Positions 6,994 to 14,945 of a stretch of 41,539 nt of DNA are shown here, in pieces (the first letter of the stretch is position 1; each line of letters starts with the position of its first letter). Both the position numbers and the translations under genes were made by a program. Below the pieces are notes generated by a model. It was not told the DNA's origin. It made no database searches and saw only the letters and a program-made list of their open reading frames with translations. The stretch is from a bacterium (GTDB lineage Bacteria > Bacillota > Clostridia > Lachnospirales > Lachnospiraceae). The DNA lies in contig JAUNSO010000022.1 in NCBI GenBank assembly GCA_030539165.1, forward strand, positions 1-41,539, read 5' to 3'.

Positions 6994-9033
6994 TTATTCT
7001 ATAATTTCTTCGTTTGGATTCTCTTCCTTTTTTGACTCTTCTGCCTTTGGCTCTTCTAAACTTAATTCTTCTGCCTTTAGTTCTTCTGCCTTTGACTCTT
7101 CCGATTTTAGTTCTTCTGATTCTCCGGTTTCGTCGGTCTCCGGTTCAGGCAGACCCTTCTCTTTACGGAAGATCTTCATGAATTCTTTGCCCGTGATTGT
7201 CTCCTTCTCAATCAGATAATCTGCCAGCTTGTGCAGCAGTTCCAGATTCTCCTGCAGCAATTCCTTGGCTTTTTTGTAAGCACCGTCCAGCATCATCATA
7301 ATTTCAGAGTCAATCTGTGCTGCTGTTGAATCGGAGCATTCCATAACAGTCCTGCCGCTCAGGTATTTATCTTCCACTGACTCCAGCTTGACCAGACCAA
7401 ACTTCTCTGACATACCATACTGTGTTACCATGGATCTTGCGATTTCTGTAGCCTGTTCGATATCATTCGATGCCCCTGTCGTAACAGAATCAAAAATCAA
7501 TTCCTCTGCTGCACGTCCTGCCAGGAAAGTAACCAGACGCTCCTCCAGTTCCTTTTTGTTGCGCAGATGCTTTTCTTCCTCAGGTACCTGTAATACATAA
7601 CCCAAAGCACCCATCGTACGTGGAACAATCGTAATTTTCTGTACCGGTTCCGTATTTTTCTGCAGTGCGCTTGCCAGGGCATGACCTATTTCATGATAGG
7701 ACACTATTCTTCTTTCTTCCTTCGTCATGATACTGTCTTTCTTTTCCTTACCCATCATGACAAGCTCGATTGCCTCAAAAAGATCTGCCTGCGTCACTGC
7801 TTTTCTGCCACATTTTACTGCATTGATGGCAGCTTCATTGATCATGTTGGCAAGATCAGAGCCTACTGCTCCTGCAGTCGCAAGTGCTATTTCCTCCAGA
7901 TCTACCGTATCATCCATCAGTACATCCTTGGAATGTACACGCAGTGTATCCCGTCTGCCCTTCAGATCAGGCTTATCTACGATAATTCTTCTATCAAAAC
8001 GACCGGGTCTTAATAACGCTTTATCCAGTATCTCAGGTCTGTTCGTCGCCGCAAGTATCAGCAGACCCTTTGAAGTATCAAATCCATCCATCTCGGAAAG
8101 CAGCTGATTCAGAGTCTGCTCCCGCTCATCATTACCGCCGCCGTATCTGCTGTCACGGCTCTTGCCGATGGCATCAATTTCATCTATAAAAATAATACAT
8201 GGTGCACTCTTCTGTGCTTCCTTAAATAGGTCACGTACTCTTGAGGCTCCGACACCGACATACATCTCTACAAAATCTGATCCGGCGAGTGAAAAGAACG
8301 GAACATGTGCTTCTCCTGCCACAGCCTTTGCCAATAATGTCTTACCGGTTCCGGGAGGTCCTACCAACAGTGCTCCCTTAGGCAGCTTTGCGCCAATCTG
8401 GACATACTTACCCGGATTATGCAAAAAGTCCACTACTTCCTGCAAAGACTCCTTCGCCTCATCCTGTCCTGCAACATCCTTGAAGGTGACACCCGTTTCC
8501 TTTTCCACATAGACCTTGGCATTACTCTTGCCAACACCCATCATGCCTCCGCCCTTGTTCATACGCTTCATTAAAAAGCTGAGCGCAACCCATACAAGCA
8601 CCAGCGGCAGCACATAGCTGACCAGAATATACATAATCGTTCCGGAGGAATCCGGTATTTCTTGTGAATAGGTAACACCAGCCTTTAACAGACGATCCGA
8701 ACGTTCAGGATCGTCAACCACACCTGTATAGTAAGTCATTGGCATCAGCGGATTATCCTGCTGTTTCGGTGTAATTGTAATCTTATCGGAATCTACAACA
8801 ACCTCCGCTACCTTGCCCTCCTCTACCATGGTGATAAACTCATCATAGGATACTTCCTGCTCTGATGCCTTGGATACAGCTGTTCTGAAATAGGAAAGAA
8901 AGAGCAGCGTAATCAGAGATGCGATCAGCAGTACGAGCAGCGTCTGTTTATTTTTAGGTGGCTGGTTCTTATTATTGTTCCCGTTATTTCCATTATCTTG
9001 ATTTCCTGAAGGATTGGGATTATTATTATCCAT
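6994..9033 (-). CDS. ftsH: ATP-dependent zinc metalloprotease FtsH
   Basis: Membrane-bound AAA+ protease of 679 residues that extracts and degrades misassembled membrane proteins and short-lived regulators. The start ATG at 9033 has GGAG 7 bases upstream; the frame to 9060 lacks one. Residues 1-30 are Asn-rich. Membrane helices lie at about 31-49 and 134-155 around the extracytoplasmic domain. Walker A is GPPGTGKT (225-232), Walker [12 protein letters not shown], and the second region of homology [21 protein letters not shown]. The zinc site is HEIGH (447-451), with D524 as the likely third ligand. HEIGH replaces the commoner HEAGH but keeps HExxH. The last 45 or so residues are an acidic Glu/Ser/Lys repeat tail, unusual in extent. 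It is monocistronic with a good promoter. Confidence 0.97.
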   Translation of the reverse strand: MDNNNPNPSGNQDNGNNGNNNKNQPPKNKQTLLVLLIASLITLLFLSYFRTAVSKASEQEVSYDEFITMVEEGKVAEVVVDSDKITITPKQQDNPLMPMTYYTGVVDDPERSDRLLKAGVTYSQEIPDSSGTIMYILVSYVLPLVLVWVALSFLMKRMNKGGGMMGVGKSNAKVYVEKETGVTFKDVAGQDEAKESLQEVVDFLHNPGKYVQIGAKLPKGALLVGPPGTGKTLLAKAVAGEAHVPFFSLAGSDFVEMYVGVGASRVRDLFKEAQKSAPCIIFIDEIDAIGKSRDSRYGGGNDEREQTLNQLLSEMDGFDTSKGLLILAATNRPEILDKALLRPGRFDRRIIVDKPDLKGRRDTLRVHSKDVLMDDTVDLEEIALATAGAVGSDLANMINEAAINAVKCGRKAVTQADLFEAIELVMMGKEKKDSIMTKEERRIVSYHEIGHALASALQKNTEPVQKITIVPRTMGALGYVLQVPEEEKHLRNKKELEERLVTFLAGRAAEELIFDSVTTGASNDIEQATEIARSMVTQYGMSEKFGLVKLESVEDKYLSGRTVMECSDSTAAQIDSEIMMMLDGAYKKAKELLQENLELLHKLADYLIEKETITGKEFMKIFRKEKGLPEPETDETGESEELKSEESKAEELKAEELSLEEPKAEESKKEENPNEEIIE

Positions 9034-9070
9034 GCTTATTCTCCATTTTCTTTGATGCAATATCTATTTC

Positions 9071-9099
9071 ATTATAGGTATTCTTCCCCCATAAATCAA
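9071..9099 (-). promoter_or_regulatory. Sigma-A promoter of ftsH
   Basis: TTGATT (9099-9094), a 17-base spacer and TATAAT (9076-9071) lie about 40 bases upstream of the ftsH start. No CIRCE or CtsR-like repeat was recognised. Confidence 0.75.
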
Positions 9100-9139
9100 T
9101 AAGTAGTTTGTAAAGGAATTCTAAAGTTTTCGAAAAGAC

Positions 9140-9168
9140 TGGATTTTTAGTATACACTTCACTATAAT
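9140..9168 (+). promoter_or_regulatory. Probable promoter of the MBOAT-SGNH pair
   Basis: A perfect TATAAT (9163-9168) has only a weak -35 (TGGATT, 9140-9145) at 17 bases. It is divergent from the ftsH promoter. GGAGG at 9174-9178 follows closely and serves a short overlapping frame at 9185-9295 rather than the MBOAT start. Confidence 0.45.
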
Positions 9169-9221
9169 ATCTATGGAGGTTTGTATGACACAAGATACAG
9201 TTTACTTCCACGGAGAAAACT

Positions 9222-10691
9222 ATGATATTCAATTCTTTTCTGTTTGTACTGGTCTTTTTGCCAATATCGGTAATCGGCTACTATACGATCAATAAAACAA
9301 ACCATTATGATTTTGCCAAGCTGTTTCTGCTTGGCATGTCTTTGTGGTTTTATGCATATACCAATATCGCGTTTCTTCCTGTCATTCTGATCAGCATTCT
9401 ATTGAATTACAGTATTGTTTTTTTATTTGACCATATCCGTCAGTCAGTCCTGAAAAAAACCGTTCTGATTGCAGGCATTTGTATCAATCTCGGTGCTTTA
9501 TTCCTATTCAAGTATCTGGATTTTTTCTCGGCAACTCTGAATCAGTATCTAGGAACCTCTTTACTGCTCCGTAATCTGCTCCTGCCGCTTGGCATCAGCT
9601 TTTTCACTTTCCAGCAGATTGCTTTTATCGTCGACAGCTATCGTGACTCCTCCATTCGCTATCGAATACTGGACTACGCTTTATTTGTTTCATTTTTTCC
9701 AAAAATCACACAGGGTCCAATCGCATTTCACAATGAGCTGATTCCCCAGTTTAACGATGTGAACAGAAAATCCGTAAATTATGAAAATGTATCCAAAGGT
9801 ATGCTAGCCTTTTCCTTTGGTCTTGCCAAAAAAATGTTGTTGGCTGATAACCTCGGTTCCATTGTTGACTGGGGTTATATGAATATTCCCTCTCTTGGAA
9901 CGATAAATTCTCTGATTGTCATTTTATCCTATACCCTGCAGATTTATTTTGACTTTAGCGGCTACTGTGATATGGCATCCGGTATCTGCCTGATGCTGAA
10001 TATAGATCTGATAGATAACTTCGATTCTCCCTATAAAGCAAAATCAATTGATGAATTCTGGAAACGCTGGCATATCACGCTGACGCGTTTCTTTCGGGTT
10101 TATGTTTACTTCCCGCTTGGCGGCAATCGTAAAGGAAAGGTTCGGACTTACCTGAATATGTTCCTGATTTTCCTGCTCAGCGGCTTATGGCACGGTGCTG
10201 CATTTACTTTTATCCTCTGGGGCATCCTGCATGGGATCGGTATCTGCCTCAGCAAACTGTGCAAGGGCTTTATGCAAAAGGTTCCATCCTTTCTCAGGTG
10301 GCTCGGTACCTTCCTGTTTGTCAATATCGCATGGGTCTACTTCAGAGCAGAGGCCGTCACCTATGCCAACATGATGCTGCAGCAGCTGATCTCCTTTCAG
10401 TTTACACCGATTTCTGCAGATATGGTTGCCACAGTACTGCCAAGTGAGTTCAACCTGATTCAGAAGATCGTGCTGCACTACAGTCCTCTCGCGGTATACT
10501 ATACAGGCAGTGTTCTATTAATCATCTTTCTCCTGTTTGCTTTGATTGCAGGAACATGCATGAAAAATACCCGACAGAGGATAGCTGCTTTCCAACCAAA
10601 TAAACGTACCATGTTCATCCTGATTCTGCTGTTCATCTGGTCTGTTCTTTCCTTCTCAGAGGTAGGAACCTTCCTATATGTTAATTTTTAA
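9222..10691 (+). CDS. MBOAT-family O-acyltransferase (AlgI/DltB/WssH-like)
   Basis: Polytopic membrane protein of 489 residues from the MBOAT family, which moves acyl groups (usually acetyl) across the membrane to a glycan or teichoic acid acceptor. It opens with the AlgI-like MIFNSFLFVLVFLP and contains LPLGISFFTFQQIAFIVD, ITQGPI, FWKRWHITLTRFFR and FPLGGNRKG. The catalytic-His motif is LSGLWHGAAFTFILWG. GGAG lies 6 bases before ATG 9222. The absence of dltA and dltC neighbours argues against D-alanylation. The SGNH-like gene follows 10 bases later, as in alginate and cellulose acetylation loci (AlgI-AlgJ/X, WssH-WssI). Context with the synthase genes at 11739-18707 suggests it acylates their polysaccharide. 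Confidence 0.9.
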   Translation: MIFNSFLFVLVFLPISVIGYYTINKTNHYDFAKLFLLGMSLWFYAYTNIAFLPVILISILLNYSIVFLFDHIRQSVLKKTVLIAGICINLGALFLFKYLDFFSATLNQYLGTSLLLRNLLLPLGISFFTFQQIAFIVDSYRDSSIRYRILDYALFVSFFPKITQGPIAFHNELIPQFNDVNRKSVNYENVSKGMLAFSFGLAKKMLLADNLGSIVDWGYMNIPSLGTINSLIVILSYTLQIYFDFSGYCDMASGICLMLNIDLIDNFDSPYKAKSIDEFWKRWHITLTRFFRVYVYFPLGGNRKGKVRTYLNMFLIFLLSGLWHGAAFTFILWGILHGIGICLSKLCKGFMQKVPSFLRWLGTFLFVNIAWVYFRAEAVTYANMMLQQLISFQFTPISADMVATVLPSEFNLIQKIVLHYSPLAVYYTGSVLLIIFLLFALIAGTCMKNTRQRIAAFQPNKRTMFILILLFIWSVLSFSEVGTFLYVNF

Positions 10692-10701
10692 AGAGGCTGT
10701 T

Positions 10702-11742
10702 ATGAAAAAATTTGCACTCACTACAATTGCATGGATTGCCGGAATACTGCTGATCATCGCTGCAGCAGTGGTGATTGTTGACCCTTTTATTCATTATCAT
10801 GCACCTCTCGGCAAATTAGCAGCAGTAGAGACCGAGGAACGTTATGCACTGATTGGTGTTGCCCGCAATATGGATTATGATACGGCTCTGATTGGCTCTT
10901 CCATGAGTGAAAACTTCAAGGAATCCTGGTTCGAAGACGGTATATTTGGAAAACAGTGTGTCAAGCTATGTCTGCAGGGTGCACATTTCGATGACTATAA
11001 TATCATGTTCAACGAAGTACTGCAGCATGACGATGTGAAGAATATCCTCTTTTCTATGGATACCTATCTGCTGACAAATGTACCAGGAGATTATCCTACC
11101 ACCATTCCATACTACCTGTCAGATCGTAACTATCTGAACGATGTCTATTACATTTGGAATAAGGATGTTCTGTTTGAATATCTGCCTGAGTTTCTCATCA
11201 ACAATAAATGGGAGCATTACAGTGCAGACAATGCTTACTCATGGGCACATAAGTATCAATTTAATCAACCGACTGTTCTCGGCATCTATAACACACAGAG
11301 AAGTCTGCAGACATTGCCCGAAAAAAATTACGATACCTACATGGACTACAGCAATCATTTTATTGCATCCATTACGCCCTATATCGAAGCTCACCCTGAT
11401 GTAGAGTTCTATTTTTACTGTCCTCCATACAGTATCTTATTTTGGGATGACAGTACGAGACGTGGTGAAACTGCTGCTGAAATATCTGCAATGATCAACG
11501 TCTTTGAACATTTACTGGAATATAAAAATGTCCGTATCTTCTATTTTCAAGATGATACAGACATCATTACCGATCTGAATAATTATCGTGACTATTCCCA
11601 TTTTTCACAGGAAATCAGCTATATGCTTTACGAAGATATGCGTGACGGAAGGCATGAACTGACAAAAGATAATTATTATGATACATTGATCAATATGTAC
11701 GATTACGCAATGCAGTACGATTACGAATCAATCTTTCATTAA
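10702..11742 (+). CDS. Membrane-anchored SGNH-like acyl-transfer partner of MBOAT
   Basis: A 346-residue protein with one N-terminal membrane helix (about residues 6-27) and an extracytoplasmic domain. LIGSSMSENF (Ser66/67) resembles the SGNH block I nucleophile. RDYSHFS near the C-terminus (D297, H300) has the DxxH dyad of that fold, as in AlgJ/AlgX/DltD-type partners. ATG 10702 is chosen because AGAGG lies 5 bases upstream; the frame from 10678 would overlap the MBOAT gene. It probably hands the acyl group from the MBOAT protein to a polysaccharide outside the cell; this is inference from fold and pairing. Its stop codon lies inside the end of the convergent nucleotidyltransferase gene (4-bp overlap). 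Confidence 0.75.
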   Translation: MKKFALTTIAWIAGILLIIAAAVVIVDPFIHYHAPLGKLAAVETEERYALIGVARNMDYDTALIGSSMSENFKESWFEDGIFGKQCVKLCLQGAHFDDYNIMFNEVLQHDDVKNILFSMDTYLLTNVPGDYPTTIPYYLSDRNYLNDVYYIWNKDVLFEYLPEFLINNKWEHYSADNAYSWAHKYQFNQPTVLGIYNTQRSLQTLPEKNYDTYMDYSNHFIASITPYIEAHPDVEFYFYCPPYSILFWDDSTRRGETAAEISAMINVFEHLLEYKNVRIFYFQDDTDIITDLNNYRDYSHFSQEISYMLYEDMRDGRHELTKDNYYDTLINMYDYAMQYDYESIFH

Positions 11743-12656
11743 TCCCACAGCTTCTGCGGATAGACTCCGCCTGCCTTCAATGCCGCGATGGATTCCATTA
11801 CAAAGGGTTTATCTTCTTTGTATGTTACACCAAACCAGCGGTCTTTAGAATGAAGCACTTTGACAGTGGCTTTTCCTGCCTTGAGCAGACTGTCTACAAC
11901 TGACGGCAGATAACACTCTGCTTTCAAAGGATTTGTCGGTACTGTTTCCTGAAAGAACTTCTCAAACGCAATTTCTGCCTCCTTCATAAAGCTCTTAGAA
12001 AATCCCCACATATTCATGGATACCTGACTGTCCGTCGAAATCTCTGTGTAGTGTGTGCCATCCTCTGTATAGGCTGCACCCTCTGCAGTCTTTTCAATAT
12101 GTGTCCGTTCCACAATATCAGTCAGATAAGAATCTGCATCTGTCTCACAGACGCCTCTGGATACATATCCATTTTCTGTCAGTGTCTTGCCAAGCTCATA
12201 GCCGACCATTGCATAACGATATTTCTCATCATCCGTTGTAACCGCCAGATAATGATAAATTGCCTGAAAGGCCTCTCTGCCATAATAATCATCTGCATTG
12301 ATCACTGCAAACGCTCCATTGATCACATTTCTGCAGCTTAAAATCGCATGAGCCGTGCCCCATGGCTTTACACGCCCCTCCGGGATGGTGCAGCCCTGTG
12401 GAATATCTGTCAGTTCCTGATAGATATACTCTACCTCAATCTGTCCCTTGACTACATCTCCGATACAGGTTCGAAAGTCCGCCTCATTCTCTTTCTTAAT
12501 AATAAAGATTACCTTTTGAAATCCTGCCCTGACGGCATCATAGATAGAAAAATCTATAATTTTATGCCCTTCCTTGTCTACAGGATCAATCTGTTTCAAG
12601 CCTCCATACCGGCTGCCCATTCCTGCTGCCATGATTACCAAAACCGGTTTATCCAT
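11739..12656 (-). CDS. NDP-sugar nucleotidyltransferase-like protein
   Basis: Soluble 305-residue protein with a Rossmann-like nucleotidyltransferase fold. The N-terminal VIMAAGMGSRYGGLKQI carries the GxGxR...K nucleotide-binding loop. VINADDYYG is the metal-binding Asp pair typical of sugar-phosphate nucleotidyltransferases such as GlmU, RmlA and ManC. A substrate cannot be assigned. It is the last gene of the polysaccharide operon, 15 bases after the BcsB-like gene, so it most likely makes the activated sugar for the synthase. GGAGG precedes ATG 12656. No terminator is seen after it: its final bases overlap the convergent SGNH-like gene. Confidence 0.85.
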   Translation of the reverse strand: MDKPVLVIMAAGMGSRYGGLKQIDPVDKEGHKIIDFSIYDAVRAGFQKVIFIIKKENEADFRTCIGDVVKGQIEVEYIYQELTDIPQGCTIPEGRVKPWGTAHAILSCRNVINGAFAVINADDYYGREAFQAIYHYLAVTTDDEKYRYAMVGYELGKTLTENGYVSRGVCETDADSYLTDIVERTHIEKTAEGAAYTEDGTHYTEISTDSQVSMNMWGFSKSFMKEAEIAFEKFFQETVPTNPLKAECYLPSVVDSLLKAGKATVKVLHSKDRWFGVTYKEDKPFVMESIAALKAGGVYPQKLWD

Positions 12657-12671
12657 TCCTATTTCCTCCTT

Positions 12672-14945
12672 CTATTCTTCATCCTCAGGATAATGATCCC
12701 CATACTCCTGGAATTTATATACGATTTCCTCTTCATCCATCGGAAAGTCTTCATTTTGATCCAATGTAGTATCTCTTTTTTGATTTGCACGCTCCATGTT
12801 TTTCGCTGCCTGTTTAAACCGTTTTCTGTTTCCAATCACGCGGAATAAAACTATGACTGCTATGATAATCAAGGCGATTGCACCTATCACAATCCAGATG
12901 GAAACACCGGTTCTTTTTTCTACCAGATACTTGATCCTCTCCCATGTGACGGGTACCTTTTCTTCCTTCTGACTGGTATCTATACGTTCATAATTCGTGA
13001 CCTTTCCTGTCTGGTCAATGAATGCAATCTGCCCTGTCAGCTTTTCTATGATTGCTTTATCAGAAAGCACCTGGTCTAATGTTTCCGATGCTCCTTCATC
13101 ATATGTAATGATATAAATCCTCTTTCCAAAATCCCACGGAGAACGAATGACCTGTACGATTATCTTTCCGGACAGCATTTCTGCTGTTACAGGAACATCT
13201 CCCGCAATGGAATACTTGTATTCTCCAAGCGGTACAATTCCAAGCTCCGTCTGAACCTCCTCAGGAAGACTGATCTCATTATTTTGCTGCAAAAAGATCA
13301 TATCCTGTTTTTTTTCTTCCTCTGTGAGTTTTTTGCAGTTCCTGCATAATGACCACAAAATGGCTTCTCTGTTGTTCTGTCCTGCCCGGGTTGCCAGTTC
13401 ACATGCCAGTGCCAGTTGCTGCTCTGAGGGCTGTTTCGATAGACCCATCACGATATTGTTCTGATTGCCATCTGAATAAAAAGACGGTGTATTGATCAGG
13501 GTCGGGATCACACCGGTATCTCCCGGTTCAAAGTAGATATCCGTAGCTTTATCAATCACAGTCCATGCAGTATCATAATAATCCTTTGAACAATCTATCT
13601 TTCCAAGATAGTTATAGCAGTCTATCGTTACATTAATGGTGTTCTTTTTCAGACACTCTTCCGGTATTGCAACTTTGATTTCTCCATAATCTGCATTGGA
13701 AGCGGAAAGCTTGACACTGCCTGCAGCAATCTCATCAAAATATACGGTCATGAGAGAATGATCTGACTCCAGTGCCTTTGAATGCCGGAACCGGACTAAT
13801 ATGTAGGAATCATCACCGCTTTGTATGCCATCCGGCTGTAGGAATGAAAAATTAGCACTTTGATGAAAGGCTCCTGCAAGATTGACCGAATCATATCCGA
13901 AATCATCCAGTTTATAATATCCCGATTCCTTTTTTTCAGCTTTCTGACGTGTACTCTTATTTTGCAGTGTTGCCAGATCACTTACGACTGTTATCTGTGT
14001 ACCTGCGATTTCTTCCATAAAATCTTTCACACTGAAGAATCGAACAGCCTTTTGCAATCCAATGGCATCCTTCCCGATCAGCAGAGTTTTATAATAGGGT
14101 GCTGCCGTAGTTTTGTCCGCAACTGAAATATACCCCATGTTTTCCGACATTGGTGCTGAAGGCAATGTAACTCCCTGGTCTGCCGAGAAGCTGTTATCAT
14201 AACCAATAAAGAATTTATTCTTGATTTCCGAAGAAGATGGTGTCCCCGTTGACACACGGTAAATCAAACGATCATTATATGGATAATACATACCAACTGC
14301 TGACGAAATCTGAAACATTCCCTCTATCTGATCATCTGTCACCGTCTTTGGTAAGATATACTCATTCTCAAGAGTTCCCTTGTTTCCAAGACCATCGTAG
14401 AGGAAGGTATAAAGATGATTCAATCTGGGGGCTGCAAACTGATCTATTGCGATATGAAGATAGGAAGTATTTAATAGATTAACCCAGTTACTTGGATTAT
14501 CAATGTCTGCACAGTCACCCTCTATGGATCTCTGTGTTGTGATAATTTTCAGTTCATTCAATTCCCCTATTTTCAGCACATCTGCCGGTATCTCAACCTT
14601 CCATGAGCGTACAGTATCCTCCTGCAGATCAAGGATCCACTGGGTCTCCAATGCCGTCTCATTTACCTCCAGTGTAATACTGGATCGTTCATATATCAAA
14701 GTATTGGATAATTTTATATTTAACATCAGGTAGCAGTTCTCATCTACCTTTGTACCTTCCGGTAACGTAAACCAATAGGAAGCCGTATTTTTAGGCATAT
14801 CCATTTTCTGTGTTTTCTCAAACAACTGCAGATCTACATAATCTCCTTCAGCTGCATATATCGTTTCTTTCATAACCGATAAAGTCAAAAACACTGTGAG
14901 CACCCATACTGCATATAAGAACCGCTGTTGTACTTTTCTGATCAT
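12672..14945 (-). CDS. BcsB-like extracytoplasmic polysaccharide synthase subunit
   Basis: A 757-residue protein with an N-terminal signal/anchor (residues 1-30), a large extracytoplasmic region and a C-terminal membrane helix (about 682-704) followed by a charged tail. The extracytoplasmic part has the BcsB alternation of jelly-roll and flavodoxin-like segments: MLNIKLSNTLIYERSSITLEV, then WKVEIPADVLKIGELNEL, then CADIDNPSNWVNLLNTSYLHI. In cellulose systems BcsB guides the emerging chain and activates the synthase through its C-terminal helix. It is coupled to the GT2 synthase by an ATGA overlap, so the two probably form the synthase complex. There is no BcsC, as expected without an outer membrane. 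Confidence 0.85.
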   Translation of the reverse strand: MIRKVQQRFLYAVWVLTVFLTLSVMKETIYAAEGDYVDLQLFEKTQKMDMPKNTASYWFTLPEGTKVDENCYLMLNIKLSNTLIYERSSITLEVNETALETQWILDLQEDTVRSWKVEIPADVLKIGELNELKIITTQRSIEGDCADIDNPSNWVNLLNTSYLHIAIDQFAAPRLNHLYTFLYDGLGNKGTLENEYILPKTVTDDQIEGMFQISSAVGMYYPYNDRLIYRVSTGTPSSSEIKNKFFIGYDNSFSADQGVTLPSAPMSENMGYISVADKTTAAPYYKTLLIGKDAIGLQKAVRFFSVKDFMEEIAGTQITVVSDLATLQNKSTRQKAEKKESGYYKLDDFGYDSVNLAGAFHQSANFSFLQPDGIQSGDDSYILVRFRHSKALESDHSLMTVYFDEIAAGSVKLSASNADYGEIKVAIPEECLKKNTINVTIDCYNYLGKIDCSKDYYDTAWTVIDKATDIYFEPGDTGVIPTLINTPSFYSDGNQNNIVMGLSKQPSEQQLALACELATRAGQNNREAILWSLCRNCKKLTEEEKKQDMIFLQQNNEISLPEEVQTELGIVPLGEYKYSIAGDVPVTAEMLSGKIIVQVIRSPWDFGKRIYIITYDEGASETLDQVLSDKAIIEKLTGQIAFIDQTGKVTNYERIDTSQKEEKVPVTWERIKYLVEKRTGVSIWIVIGAIALIIIAVIVLFRVIGNRKRFKQAAKNMERANQKRDTTLDQNEDFPMDEEEIVYKFQEYGDHYPEDEE

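Noticed and set aside
9222..11742. D-alanine teichoic acid (dlt) operon
   Set aside because: MBOAT and SGNH-like proteins fit DltB and DltD in fold, but no dltA or dltC is adjacent and the neighbouring genes make polysaccharide.
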